Source: Lineus longissimus
Lineage: Eukaryota; Nemertea; Pilidiophora; Heteronemertea; Lineidae
DNA length: 64,000 nt
Direction: 5' to 3'
NCBI RefSeq assembly: GCF_910592395.1
Contig: NC_088315.1
Coordinates: 6,512,501 to 6,576,500 of the forward strand
Positions 14,901-28,135 of the stretch are shown in pieces. Position 1 is the stretch's first letter, and each line of letters starts with the position of its first letter. Position numbers and translations under genes: made by a program. The notes under the pieces are model-generated. The model saw only the letters and a list, made by a program, of their open reading frames with translations, made no database searches and was not told the DNA's origin.

Positions 14901-17900
14901 ACAAAATTTTGTCATGTCGCATCAATAAACAGAGGGTGGCGTGATGCAACTATTTCAACGCTGCACCATTAATGCTTGATTCACTTGGATGGGAGGAGTT
15001 GCTCTTGCCTACTTCATGATTTGCAGAATATTTTTGAGTAAAACCTAATAGGATTTGTGCATATCATGATTTAATCAAGCATCAAAATGTTATTGAGTGA
15101 AATACCAACTGGACAGAAAAACACTACATAAGCCAGATACTATCACTCTGCCCCTCACCATGGCTGAACAAATAGAAAATCATAACCAACAAACATTGAC
15201 CTACCTGGCTTTCTCAAGGGCATTCTGAACAACACCTTGAGATGTTGAAGCAGACGCTTTATTTCCTCCAATCCTGTCACTCCTTGGCTTTTGAGCTTGC
15301 AACATGGCATCAAACTTAGATTTTGAATCACTAAAGCTAGCATTGGATTCCGAGGTACGAGTTTGGGACTTCGGCACAGAATTTGAAATGTTCTTAGCCA
15401 TTCCTGCTCCAATTAGGGCCTCCTCAAACTTTGATCTGGGGTCCACATGACTTATTTCAGTACCATTCTGGGCAGGACTCTTTCTTGAATTGTCTGATGT
15501 TTTCACAGTGGTATTAGCACCAAGCAAGGCATCAAATCTTGCTTTAGAGTCCATGAGATTTGCTCCGGATTCAGAACGAAGGTCTAATTTGGACTTATCA
15601 ACTGATTTTCGAGAAGAATTTGAACACACTGACACTACATCTGATTCCCTTGATGTCTGCTTCAAGTCTTTTCTGGAGGAATCATGATTGAAGTCAGTTT
15701 TAACAGTCTGTTTGTTCAACTGGTCCAGGATACCCAAAGAGTCTGTTTTTATTTCTCCGTATTCATGACAATAGCGATGATCCGTGAGAATTTTGTTACT
15801 TTTGTCAAAATAATCCTGATGCAGACCAATGATGACAAGTGAACCGTCCACAACCACAGACCTGAAATGATATTGATACAGAAGTTATCATCTAGTATCA
15901 TTTAAAAAATAACTATTTAATACAGAAGCAAGAAGTATTCTTTATTGATTCTTGGGAGAAATATCGGGTATCCTGTGGCAAGGTGTGAAGGCCTAGCAGT
16001 CTGCAATCACAATAGTTTTCATCAATTTATCCCGCAGCTATGGGCCACATAGTCCAGAGAGAGAAGACATCAGACTTTATGGGCACCTGATCGAATATCC
16101 ACGCAAAAGTCCAAATGTTGTTTTAAACAAACATTCAACTCACCCAACATGTTTTTGGTAATTCTCCCATAGGCCTTGGTTGACTTGATATTGTTGAAGA
16201 CACATGGTTTCATAAGAAGACGGCTTTTCCTGAGAAATGTTTCCCCTATCTGGAACTTTCTCACCGTCGATAAATTGCAGACTGAGCAACTCCGATATGA
16301 CTTTGGTTCTGCAAGAAGGAGAGAACAATGTAGACAAAGGCAACGAGGATTGTGAAACAACTTTTTAGCAACAGTCGCAAAGACACACTACGAGGTCTGA
16401 TACCGATGGCAAATTTTCCAAAAAGTAGGTTACAACTACTGACTGGTAAACTGACAAATCTGGTTCTACTGCAAGTGCAAGTTTGTTACCAAGAGTATCA
16501 AAGCAAAAGAATAAAGTGTTCCTACTCACTTAAATTGTTTGTTAAGTTCTGTGAATGGATTCCCATTCAACCAAATATGTTCCAGTCTCGGCAGTGAAGG
16601 AAAAGCTTTTAGGACACAATTCAAATCTGAAATGATGAACCAACAGAATATATTATTGGACATGACTAAATCTTTACTGAGTATTCAACTTGAACAGCCT
16701 ACCAGAAGCATGGTGATGGCCAAAACTGCTGGCTGAAACAGAGACTGCTTGTCAAAAGACCTCAGATTCCCAGTGGGTTGGAAAGGGACTAATTATTATC
16801 TTCAGCAATAACTATGAAACCACGTTGGATGCTTACCAGTGATTTGATTGTTTCCAATATTCAACTCTTTTAGGAGCAAGCATCCACCGACATCCTCCAA
16901 ACTCGTGAGACTATTCTGATTAATGGACAGCTGGTGAAGTAATGGCAACCAACATGCAGCAAGGTTACCAAGGGAACCAATACTGTTGTCATCCAGCAGT
17001 AACTCTTCGAGTAGCACCTGATTCGTCAGACTAGGAAACTGAAAAAGAGATAATGTTCAGTTCAAAACATTCCTAGCATGTGCAGTAAGAAGACAAGGGC
17101 ATCATTGTCTTCATAACTGTAGGGATAGGCCTGAAATTAGGGTAATCAAATTTCCACCTGTAACCGAGGTGAGAATTAAAGATGTGTAATTCATTCATTC
17201 TTACCTGAAGAATATTATTTGAAGAAGCATCTAATCTCCTCAGCATGCCCATCTTTGAAAGGTCGTCCAAGGCTTGTAGATTATTATGGGATAGATCAAG
17301 GACTTGGATGGTCGGAGCCTCGTTTAGATTCTGGGTCCGGATCAGTTGATTATGTGACAAGATAAGCGTATGGAGCTGCGGGCAGTGGCCAATGGAACCT
17401 GACAATAAACAATCATTGAGGATGAGATAAGGACTTGTGAGTTGAAAACCATGCTTGCTTTAGAGCAAAGGCACAGAAGGAAGAACATGCAACTCCAATC
17501 CAAGAAACATGTTTGGAGAAACTAATACACAAGTGTATCATAGTTGGGTTTTTTAATTTTTCATGAAAACTTTTTTTTAGATGATGATAAATACGACCCT
17601 GAGGGCTTGTCTATATACCAACGATTCGTACTTATTCTTGTGATCCTGTTCTTGGAGAGGTTCAGGTATCTGATATTCTTGCAGCCGTCGATGCCGTGGA
17701 TAGAAGTCATGTTGTTATTTGATAAGTCCACATACAGGAGAGACTCGAGCTTGGCGAGGTTGATCATCTCAATCTTGTTGTTCTGCAAACAATATATTGA
17801 AAGCTACATGCATAAACACATCAACAGACTCAAACATTTTTGTCACTGACACATTCTTGAATCAACTTACTTGAACGTTTTGGGTGCAATTATTCAAACA

Positions 17901-20900
17901 TCAACTGGCAACAGTCTCATCGATGGGTGTTTTTACATGGCAGGGGTGATCGCTCTATGTACAAACAAAACTTACTCTGTCAAACCACAAAACCCAAAAT
18001 CGATAAAAATTCGTCATATTGGTGCGAAATTCACACCTGCAAAAACTCACTAAGATCTCACCTGACACTCAAGGACAGCCAAACTACTGCAAGCGGACAA
18101 ACCATCTAATGTCACCAGATTACAGTTGGTCATTGAGAGATGCTGTAGATTCTGACAGCCACCTAATGGTGTCACATTATATCCAGGTAGATCGCAGAGT
18201 TCAACAGTTGTGACGTCATTCAGGCTCTTGACTTCGGCAGCAGTCAGTACCACATTTTCTGGCAGATTCTGGAGATTCTTTGCAGAGGACGGACGGCGGG
18301 ATGGCCTCTTTGAGACAGGGGTGCGTCTGCTCTTCATTTCCATGGAGATTTTACTGCAAATAAGGTTGGAATGGGTTAATTATTTCCAAGTTTTTCTCAG
18401 AGTATGTCATTCTGAAATCATACACACAGTATAAGCTTCAGGGCCAGCCTGGAGTTTGTATGAATTTATCAGTGGGCCACTTTTCTGCTGTTAACACTCA
18501 TTGTACATGCAACTTCAAACTGACTTCCACACATCAACCCACAAATAGAGCACAATGATTCCTCACCTCCAAGGAGTGCAAGTCTGCATCCACTCCAGCC
18601 TCTTCTGCTGCAGTAACTCTTCCAATTTGGGTCCAGCAGGAGCAGACGGCTCTTCCATCATCTCGTCTCTCTTCTTCTTCATCGTAGCCAACTTCTCTTT
18701 CCTCTCCTCCTCAGCCAGCCTCCTAAGTTCCTCCTTCTTTCGTTCATTCTCTTTCAATTCTTCTTGCTTTCGTTCTCTCTCTTTCAATATCTTTTCATCA
18801 ATATCATTACTAAGTTCTGTCTTGTCTGGATCCTTCACATTATTTTCTTTTTCAAGAGCTGTTGTCTGCTCACTTTGCATTATTTCCTCCATTTTCTTTT
18901 CAGCTTCTTTCCTTTTCTCTTCAGCCTCTTTTGCCAACCTATAACAGAGAAGTTTTTAAAATAGGGCACATTTTGCAATCCTTTAAACTTACAATTTACA
19001 CCATATCATTTTGGTGGCTACCTTACTAGTAATGAAATACCAACCGTTCAGCCTCTTTCTTCATTTCTTCTTCTTGAGCTAACTTCTCAGCCTCTACCCT
19101 CTTCCTCTGTTCCTCTTCCTGTGCCCTTTTCTCTTCTTCTGCTTTCCTCTTCTCTTCTTCTTTCAGTCTTTTCTCTTCCTCGCGTTTTCGTTTCTCTTCC
19201 TCCTTCTTCAACTTTTCTTCTTCCTTCTTTAACTTCATTTCTTCAGCTTTCCTCCTTTTTTCTTCATCTTTCTGCTTTTTCTCCTCCTCTTTTCTTCTCT
19301 TCTCCTCCTCACGTTTATTTTTTTCGTCCTCCTCTTTTAATCTTTTTTGTTCTACCATCTTCAGCCTCTCAGCTTCTTTCCTCTGTCTTTCTTCCTCTTC
19401 CTTGGCCTTCTTCTCTTCTTCAAGTCTCTTCTTTTCATTTTCCTCTTTCAATCTCTTCTCTTCAAGTTCTGCCTTTCTCTTTCTATCTTCTTCCTCTTTT
19501 GCTTTCTTCTCTGCAGCCTGTCTCAGTATTCTTTCTCCCTCCTTCTCCTGTTCCGCTTGTTCTTCGATTTTCCTGAAAATACAATATTGGAACTTGTAAG
19601 ATTCAATGGGCTGCAAACATTGTGGTGGTGCCGTAAATTACCTCACACAATGTCACGTGGTTTGAGCTAACAGAACTCACAAATAATGTCAAAACAGGGT
19701 CAACATTTTGACACAGGTGCTGATCCAAATGATACCCAGGTCAGACTTACTCCATTTCTTTCCTTTTCCTGATGCTGACTTCAGCTTTCATTAACTTCTC
19801 AGCCATAATCTCCTCCCGTCTCTGAGCAATCCAATTCCGCACAGTCGGACCATGTTCCTTCAATACCCGGAATCTTCTAAAGCAAGCCTGTATCTTGACT
19901 GCAGCTTTTTGTCTTTGCTGTTCTATTCTCTCTTCAGCCTCCCTCTTCAATTGGCTATGCAGCTCTTGCTCCTTTTGGACTTCCCCAGAGAGAGCCTCAA
20001 TCTGGGCTTCGAAGTTGACAAATGACTGTTTGAATCTCTGCTTTTGGGCATCAGCTAGTTGTCGGAATCTGGCTTCCTCAGCCTTAATCAAAACAGAGCC
20101 AATTTATCATTCAGTACAAACCTCATTGAGTACGGCATTTTTTATTCAGGTTTCCCTCATGTCTATTTGGCATATTATGTGCACACAGTTACAATATTCG
20201 AGACTATGGGATGGCTTTGATTAAAGAGGAAGTATCTAAACCAGCCAGTTCGCAATGACTCATTAATTGCACATCCATAATTGGCAGTCAGATTATTGTC
20301 TTCTCACTCTCACCCAACTCAATGATTAAAAAAAGATTTCTCCAATTCAAAAATTGTTCAAGAATCAGACATATTACTGAAGTATCTCACCTTCCGCTGT
20401 TCTGTCAATTTCTTTCCCTCTTCATCTAATTTTCCCAATGTCTGCATCCTCTTTTCTTCACTTTCTTTAATCCGGATACGAAATTCTTCCAAACGTTTGT
20501 CAGACTCGGATTTGCGATCGAGCTCTTTTTTCTGTTGTTTATTCAGCCATCGCTGCATCTGTTGGTGGAATTCCCTCTCAAGGACGTCTGCTTCTGTGAA
20601 AACTACCATCACACCGTCACCTGGAAGAAAATCCATTCTGAATAATGCCAGGACTGCCCTGATTACAGAGGTCAACTTGTATAGAAATGGAGGGGAGGTC
20701 TTGCTAACAAAGGTGACTGCTTATTAGTTCCACTGCATATTTAGGCAACTGACTGACATGCTAAGGACAGAAGATAGCTATTTTGAAAAATAATATGGTA
20801 AGCAAAATTACAACTAACTGGGTGCAAGTGATTCCCCTGTCTCAGTAGGCTTTGATGGCACAAGATCTCCAGTTTCAGTCATAAATGCAGACTCTTCAAC

Positions 20901-22006
20901 ATCATCAGTAGCCGCCTCTTCATCCGCTTCCTTAACAGCTTTTAACAGTTCTTCTTCATCTTCCTGATCAAGCCGCTCCAAAATCTGAAAATAAAACACA
21001 TGGGGGTGACAAAAGTCATAGATATATTTCAGGGTTCGATTGTTCAAAACTAATTTTGCCACTGACAGTGGCGTTAACTTAACTTTAACACTTTCAGTTA
21101 AGCCTTTAGATTTAGCGCCAAGTTTAGTTTCAGGTTAAGATTGAATTAACATTCAACCTCTTAAACTTTCTGTTCTTCCAATTTCTTACCTCCTTTCTCA
21201 TCTTGACTGGATCTTCTCCTTTTTCCTTGGCAGCATTCAGAAGGTAATCATCTGGGGAAGACGTATTTACAGCTCCAATTTCTTAAAATGAAAATTCATT
21301 GTTTGGAAGGTGTTTTAAGATGGAGATTTCTGTAAACTGTGGTACTCAAAATGTTTGTATCGAGGGCTTTCTATTACAAATTACTGAAACTTTTTTGGGC
21401 AAACGGCTCAAATCTGATCCTTAATTCACATGTATACTGCAATCTAGCTGTACCAAAGAAGGACACCATTAAGATTAACAATAATGTACATGCCCTGATG
21501 AATTGAAGATCAATGGGAAAGTAAAGTAATCTCAAAACAAATGAATTCCAGAAAATACTAACTTTGTTCCATTTGGGAGATCAAAGTATCACAATCCAAC
21601 AATTCTTGTTCAACAAAAGATGTCTGGCCCTGGTACCGCTGGAGGTAGTCCTGCATGGTTGGTGATATGTCATCCTAAAAGGAATTTGAGAAAAATCAAG
21701 GGAAGCACAGCAATATGACATGAAAATAATGCTTTCTACATATCTTTTTTGCTATGTTTATTTCTTATAGGTACAATTTCTACCTACAAATATTTCTAAG
21801 TAACTCTCAGAAGCAATACGTACCGGCAATTTTCCACCAATGACGATGTCATCATCATCATCACGATTATCATCTCCTACATCCTTGGTTTCTTCATCTT
21901 CTTCTCCACCTTTAAGATCAGCATCATTTAGATTCACTGCATCCAGTTCCTTTTGAATCTCTGACTCTAACCATGAGTCATCTTCAATGTCTGTTTCGCT
22001 ATCCAT
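11913..22006 (-). CDS. LRRIQ1: Leucine-rich repeat and IQ domain-containing protein 1
   Basis: Twenty coding exons on the minus strand total 4854 bases (1617 aa): 21824-22006, 21563-21674, 21190-21281, 20819-20984, 20391-20620, 19751-20082, 19045-19572, 18567-18938, 18062-18353, 17632-17782, 17205-17398, 16837-17038, 16530-16626, 16144-16308, 15205-15861, 14643-14852, 13753-13941, 12780-12982, 12420-12664 and 11913-12146. Phases agree at every junction. The order is an acidic N-terminus (MDSETDIEDD), a first IQ motif (AVKIQACFRRF, about residue 322), a long KEEE/ERK coiled coil (about 372-670), leucine-rich repeats (about 720-980, such as YLNLSKNRITRI), a serine-rich linker, a second IQ motif (ATKIQALWRGY, about 1264) and a basic tail. 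IQ motifs bind calmodulin-type light chains. The family is little studied but is expressed in ciliated and sperm cells. Length is close to the human ~1720 aa. Confidence 0.93.
12217..12325 (-). mobile_element. tRNA-derived SINE head, LRRIQ1 intron
   Basis: Read on the minus strand, the segment has an A-box-like TATAGCTCAATGGGTAAC and, about 70 bases on, a B-box-like TGGTTTCAACCC. This is the spacing of a pol III promoter in a tRNA-derived SINE. The intervening sequence does not fold as a clean cloverleaf. It lies in the last LRRIQ1 intron in the same orientation as the gene. Confidence 0.4.
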
Positions 22007-22694
22007 TGTCTGCAGTTATGGAAAGAACAAAAGTATCAAGACAATGGCATGACCATCAACGTGACTACTCAGACGGGCCGTGTTAATCCGAACCGTGTAA
22101 ACTGTCTCATCTCATGTCTGTCATTATTTCCCAAATCAAACTCAACTGGCCAACTGCAGTCAAAAGAGGAAAAGTGTTTATGGAGCATAGCTTATTCACC
22201 ATGGAAGAAATCTATTCCCTCACTTACCTGAAAATCTAATTGGCAATTGGAACAGTTATTTCAGTCTTCGAAGGACATAAATAAGTCATAACAGCGCTTT
22301 CTTTTCTGCAAAAATCCATTTGTGTACATTGGTGTCCTCCATTTTGGAATTCTTTACCCGATAGCTGATCTCTCCGTCCACAATGTACAAGTCCAATGTA
22401 CGCAATAGTCAACGAACCAGTCCGAGTACGTTTCCAGGAAGCCTTATATCAATGATAAAATTAATACGTTATTTTAGATTTATTCGTTGTTCGATCAAGA
22501 AAACTAAATAATAATAATTTATTTACTCATAAAATTAATCAATTGATAACATATATGAGTTCAAGCTTCAAAAATTACAAATATATATCTTGCTCTTATT
22601 TCTAATTTGTTAAGCGGCACACAAATCAGTTTTGTCAAAATGTGTCAAAATTTATCAATAAGGCCATCATTTTAGGCATTTCCATAGCACCAAA
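22007..22694. promoter_or_regulatory. Bidirectional promoter region, LRRIQ1 / ITFG2
   Basis: The two divergent start codons are only 688 bases apart. On the LRRIQ1 side the ATG is preceded by TTTCCATAACTGCAG, a good splice acceptor, and a minus-strand donor GTAAGTG lies at 22221-22227. A non-coding leader exon therefore probably begins above 22228 and is spliced to the ATG exon. The two transcription starts are likely in about 22300-22650. No TATA box is evident. Confidence 0.5.
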
Positions 22695-25600
22695 ATGCGG
22701 ACAGTATGCTTTGTTGACAGATTAGAGTTAGATTGTCCTGGAAACCTTTTCAATCAGGCTCTTGCAATTGGAGATGTTGATAATGACAAGGTAAGAAATA
22801 TCGAAGACTCCCCGTTTAGGTAGGCCATTTACTGTAACGTTATCGACCATCGTTAAATGATAACATTCTTAAATTTTCTGTTCCAGGGCAATGAAGTTGT
22901 GGTCGGAAATGTTACTGGACAAATGCGAGTGTTCAAGCTAACTGACAGTCGGCCATGGGGATACTGCAGCGACCTGGGAATGGTAACGCGATTAAAAAAT
23001 CAGTGTTTGAATTTGACTCTTTGAGTTCATTTGTCAATGAATAGCTAACTGCATACCAGTTGTAGAAAGCTGGAGCCACAACAACCAGAAACAAACAAAA
23101 GACTGCATACCTCATGTTCTTTTGTTCATTGTGATTGTACCTATAGTTTTGTTTTTGCTGTGATTGACAGGCCACTCTAATGCAATATCAACTATTGTCG
23201 GGTCTGCATTTTTAAGACTTTTAAGAGATAACTTGCCAATGATGTGCGGGTGAGGTAAGAAAATACTCACTGAACCTTTACATTTGCAAAATGAGAATGG
23301 ATTGCCCCTTGCAGTCATACATTTTGTGATGGTCTGTCATGATCAAGGTTTGTTATATCTATCTTGTTCCTTTATTTCAGATAACCTGTATTGGTGTGGG
23401 GGATATCTGCAATCTCGGAAGGGTAAGTTAAAGTATGTAAAGCATGATACTAAAAAAAAAAATAATTAGTTCACAGTCTGATGTAATAAATGTTTTGACA
23501 GTCTGAGTTGAACTCATCAATGACATCACAGGTTCCTTGGGCTTGAACCAGAATGAATTAGACTGATTCAATTCAGTGCTTGAATATTTCTATTTGCTCT
23601 ATGTGTTAAAAATAGTATTACTTAGTTTATGATAAATTTGGATAATCTATCTGTGAGGTTTGTTATATTTTTCTTTACAGAATTTTATTGTTTGTCTTAC
23701 TGCAGAGGGAAAGTGTCATATCTTTGACTTGAGAAGCCTAGCAAATGTAAGTATGTTAAAGTACACTGGTAAAAAAGACATCTTGTAAGTTAAAACAAGT
23801 CTGATTTGTTTTATACATAGTGGTAACTACCAATGGTTATCAATTTTGAAGAAAAGAGTTCCTTTTATCAACACAGTGCTAAAAGTCTCTTTGATTCTTT
23901 TCTCTAAAGGAAGTTCCAAACAGTGACTCCAAGGAGAAGGAAAAAGAAACCATGGATGACATTTCAGCCAGTTACCAGATGAAACCTACATTTACTCAGC
24001 AGTTGGAGGCAAACAGCAGGGTCATGCTTCTTGGCGATTTGAGTGAGTTTGTGAACTTCACCAAACCTAGAATTTCCTGTTTTGTAGATCAAACCAAATT
24101 GAACGTGTTGTTTGGAATTTCTTGAGTACCCAATTATGGGAAAGAGAGAAAAAGCTGATTTTTCTCTGAACTTTAATTTGTCTGTGGGGGATATGAGAAA
24201 GTGCAAAATAGTGCAAATTTTACAGCTCTAAGAGAAGTTCTCAACTATAACCTTAAATGGGGTTTCAATCTTTGCAGATAGTGATGGAAAGATGGCATTG
24301 GTGATTGGCTACTCTGACCGTGCAGTTCGACAATTCCAATGGCAGGAGTCTGAGGATGAAGATGCGAGCAGTGTCCTGGGAGGGAAGATTGTGCAGATTG
24401 AGAGGTGGCAGTTGGCAGGGCAGGTCAGTGTTACCACATTTTGTTTGATCATCCAGTCCTTTTTCTAAGGCATCGTATTTTTCTGCATGTGTGCGGCATG
24501 AGCTGTACCACAGATTCATATATGTTATTGTCAGAAGACATAAAATGTCCTGCTTTTCCAGATTGGTTCCATAACCCTCAACGCGTCTCCAGATGGTATA
24601 CAAGAATTGATGGTGGCGCAACCTGGTGGGACATTTGTTACCCTTATTAAAACTAACGACAAAAAGCCCAAAGAGTCGCCTCCAAGTCCTACAGGAACTA
24701 CCAAACCGTAAGTTGTTTTTGGCATCTTTTCCAACAGAAGGATATACGCAGTGAATAGACATTTTATAACTTACTCATATTGTGCTTGAAGTCGCAGTTA
24801 TTGTTTCGCCATCCATGGCAATTTGTTTGTCCTCCAATGCGGCAGCAATGATGTTGTCTACACAGATGTGTCCTCATATAAACTAGCTTGTAGACATTCA
24901 TACCCTGGTGTATTTCCATTTCCATTTTGACATACTTTCAGTCCCTCACCTGGGAGTCCTACACATGTCTGTCCCTCCCTTGTCTACCACCCCCTGGGCT
25001 CCTCAATGGCGAGGAACAACTGTGTCTCCTCGGAAGTCGTCGGAGGAATCAGACGAGCAAAATCGGAAAGCACGCAAACTTTTTATGCTGTCGCAACTCT
25101 AGATGGTAAGTTTTCTTTACTTTTTCTCAAGAACCTACTGTTTGCTAGGCCTTATCAAATTCAGTGTAATGAAGTGGACCTGGAATACACTAATACAGCA
25201 TTGCTTGGGCACAGTTTAAAATTGTATTTATCAATATCATCCATCCACAGTTGGGTTTGGTCTTATGGGGAGAAGCTGTTCTGTTGCATTGATGGTGAAG
25301 TTTTCAGAATGTGTTTGAGTTGGCCTAATACCACGGCAGGGCCTATTTCTAAACAATTTGACCCGTAAACATTTAGCAGTGTACAGTTTTGGGACTTGTA
25401 GATCTTTGGCTTATTGGAATTGTTTCTCTATCTCAGGAACTGTGATGATGATTGAGAATGACAAGATTCTCTGGTCATTACAAGTAGATCATCAATTGTT
25501 TGGTCTTTCCAAACTTGATATAACGGTAAGTACCATACTCACTATTTTGTTCTTTGCTTCCTTCTCCCCCATTAGCATTTTTGTGTCTCTCTACAATTGG

Positions 25601-26512
25601 CACCAGTTGGATCATGGATTGTGTTTCACAATCCTAAACAATGGGGAGGGGGCTGAGGGCTAGTTAGGATTATCTTTTCACTTTCAGGTAAGCTCCATAT
25701 TAATTTTTCAATGTGTGTAACACACTCTCTACACCCCTCAACTTTACCAGTCACAAAGTATTGGGAACTAAGACAAGAAATCTATTCCCCACACAATCTC
25801 ATCGTACAATTGGATACTGTGCTTCAGTCAGTGCCATGTGAAATTTAGGTTCTCTTGTGATGAATTGCAGGGTAATCAAAACGATGAAGTGATTGTATGC
25901 TCCTGGGACGGACAGACCTATATTGTGGATCATGGTCGAGAAGTGGTGCGATTCCATTTTGATGAAAACGTGGCAGCTTTTGCTGCAGGTAAGAAGATAA
26001 AATTATAAAGCACACAAGTTGATATTAGCACCTATCACCTCTGAGGTGGGTTTACTTCCGGTTGATGCATGTAGTAATGGGATAGAGCGGATGACTCTTT
26101 CCGACAGTGAGGTTTTCTCTGGGGTCTCAGGTTTCCTCCTACATTACATTACAAAGCCGCCAGTATTGTTATTAGAGCTCCAGTAAATTCAAATCCACTG
26201 TACAGATTGAACTTTCTGATGTAACGAAACTAATATTTGTTGTCCTCTCTATTTTCAGGTCATTTTGCTCTCACTGACCAACAGAACATTCCATGTCTCA
26301 TCTATGTGACTTTCAGTAATAAGATGTACATTTATTATGACATCACCATGCCACAGGTTCACACAACGAATCTGATCAAGACAATGGAAAAGGAAAAAGA
26401 GTTACCGGATATTTTGGCATGTTTGAATGTGGACGGCTCAAATCAAAGTGAAGTTCGGGAATTTTATCATTGGTGCTTGTATGGAAATATGCAGAGGATT
26501 CACGATACTTGA
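22695..26512 (+). CDS. ITFG2: KICSTOR subunit ITFG2 (integrin alpha FG-GAP repeat containing 2)
   Basis: The 11 exons are 22695-22790, 22887-22982, 23381-23422, 23681-23746, 23910-24042, 24278-24423, 24562-24707, 24942-25105, 25437-25525, 25871-25988 and 26259-26512. They make 1350 bases and 449 aa, against 447 in human. Family hallmarks are MRTVCFVDRLELD at the start, LAIGDVDNDKGNEVVVGN (FG-GAP calcium-loop-like blade), DSRPWGYC, ITCIGVGDICNLG, ALVIGYSDRAVRQFQW, LWSLQVDHQLFGLSKLDIT, CSWDGQTYIVDHGR and LIYVTFSNKMYIYYDI. The protein is a beta-propeller of the KICSTOR complex (with KPTN, SZT2, KICS2). KICSTOR tethers GATOR1 to lysosomes and so restrains mTORC1 when amino acids are scarce. The stop codon TGA at 26510-26512 lies inside the first unit of a tandem repeat, so the last ~14 residues are repeat-encoded. 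Confidence 0.95.
26110..26179 (+). repeat. Dispersed repeat fragment, copy 1
   Basis: A 70-base segment in the last ITFG2 intron contains GAGGTTTTCTCTGGGGTCTC, CTCCTACATTACATTACAAA and ATTAGAGCT in order. It aligns with a second copy at 31371-31441 in GATD1. Phrases of this GGTTTCCTCC type are common in SINE-like repeats of marine invertebrates. Confidence 0.45.
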
Positions 26513-26762
26513 TGTTACCAAGAAGCCCATTGATGCTTGTATTGAAATATGCAGATGATCCATGATACATGATATTTTGAGAAGCCCATTGGTGCTTGTA
26601 TGGAAATATGCAGAGGATTCACGATACTTGATGTTACCAAGAAGCCCACTGATGCTTGTATTGAAATATGCAGATGATCCATGATACATGATATTTTGAG
26701 AAGCCCATTGGTGCTTGTGTGGAAATATGCAGATGATCCACGATGCTTGATGTCATCAGTAG
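26470..26762. repeat. Tandem repeat, ~60-bp unit in 119-bp dimers
   Basis: Five units of about 60 bases follow one another, each with GTGCTTGTATGGAAATATGC or a close variant. Odd units read AGAGGATTCACGATACTTG and even units AGATGATCCATGATACATG, so the array has a higher-order period of about 119 bases. The first unit overlaps the end of the ITFG2 coding region and contains its stop. The rest lies in the 3' UTR. Confidence 0.85.
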
Positions 26763-28135
26763 CCTGACATTCCTGTAGTTCATGAACTGTCATAACTTGT
26801 ACACAACATAAACATTGCTGTACAAATACTAACTACATGTATATTAAATGAAAGCCAACTATCTGCTTGAACAAAAGTTGGAGTCTATTGTTGAGTTAGT
26901 TATCCCTCAGGTCTTGTAAGCCATGTCTCAAGAAAGGTTCAACTCCTATGAGCAAGTGCTCGGCCTTGCTGTATAGTCCATTCCTCATGCTATGGGGCAA
27001 TGTGTTGTCCTGGGCATTCCAGTACAGTGGCTATGCTACTTGGGTGAAATCAAGTTGTAGTACGAAATTGAATAAATTGATAATTTCTATATATTTCAAG
27101 CTTTTGTTTTGTAGTATGTGTAAACATATGAGAGAGTAGATATATCATGGCTATCATTGCCTGGTAACATGATCAACGTGATTCAGTTATAACTGACTAG
27201 AATCAAGAATTACCGTAATAAAGACTGGTAATTGTCTTTATTGATTCACCTTGCTGGAGTAGGGTATATAACTAAGGCAAAGAGACCTGCCAAGAGTTTT
27301 GTGCCAGAAGTGGGGACAGGGTCCTCATGATGACTATCGATACTGGGATAATCCTTGGGGATACTCTAGCCAATAGAGTAGAGACAACCATGGCTCTTCA
27401 TGAAGACAAGTTTACCAGCTGTCAAGATTTCTTTTGGTCTTCATATTTGGAAGATCAGTTGCAAATCAAGTTTTTGTCTCAGCCCTTCTAAATCTTTAGA
27501 GGGGACAGCGATCTCCTTGGTTCTTCCTGAAGACACAAATATTTTAAAAATTGCCTGGCCCCGGACTGTTACACTTTCTGACGATCAATTAATAAGATGG
27601 ATAAGTGATGCAAGGTTACCACCGCTCATCATAAAAGATCAACATGTGAATGAGAGGGACAAGTGATGTGGCCCAAGTGATGCAATGTTGCAATCGAGAT
27701 TAGTGAAAAGTGGCTTGCCCAAGATCACACGACGGTCAATTCAGTAGAAGCACTTTGCAACCTGCCTTCAGGTGCCCGTTCAGTGTGCTAAATGTACATA
27801 CAGTATACGCACAGATGCCCTAGAACGAGGTGAGGAATTGATGAAGGTAAGAAAATTCAGCAACCCAAACCAGGAAGTAAAAGTTTTCGGATTTTTTGTG
27901 GATTTTTAACAATAATTGACACATTTTGGCATTAATTACCAACATAAAATGACCCAGCCTAAGTCAAACTGTTTGATAGTACTTAGTGCTGCAATCGAAG
28001 GTGTGTTCAGCTCTGATAGGTGCATGACAGACGGCACCATCTCGGTTTTCAATAACAAATCATGAATGCTAACAAAAATATAAACAAAATAAAAGGCTGT
28101 TAACAAAATGATTATATTACCGTTTTTCCTTGCAG
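26763..28135. other. ITFG2 3' UTR and intergenic gap before GATD1
   Basis: A plus-strand AATAAA at 27071-27076 is a likely ITFG2 polyadenylation signal. The missing first exon of GATD1 should lie in this gap but I could not identify it. The open frame at 27400-27666 (+) is not recognised and lacks splice partners. No RNA gene is seen. Confidence 0.4.

Noticed and set aside
19121-19670. Open plus-strand frames rich in Ser/Leu/Phe (19121-19576, 19347-19670)
   Set aside because: They are antisense to the KEEE-rich coiled-coil exon of LRRIQ1; the purine-rich coding strand forces long open frames on the other strand.
24265-24762. 165-codon minus-strand frame
   Set aside because: It is antisense to two ITFG2 exons whose plus-strand reading is strongly conserved.
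26376-26793. Three minus-strand frames with SSAYFHTSTNG repeats
   Set aside because: They are frames through the 60-bp tandem repeat and its unit length (near a multiple of 3) keeps them open; no gene structure.
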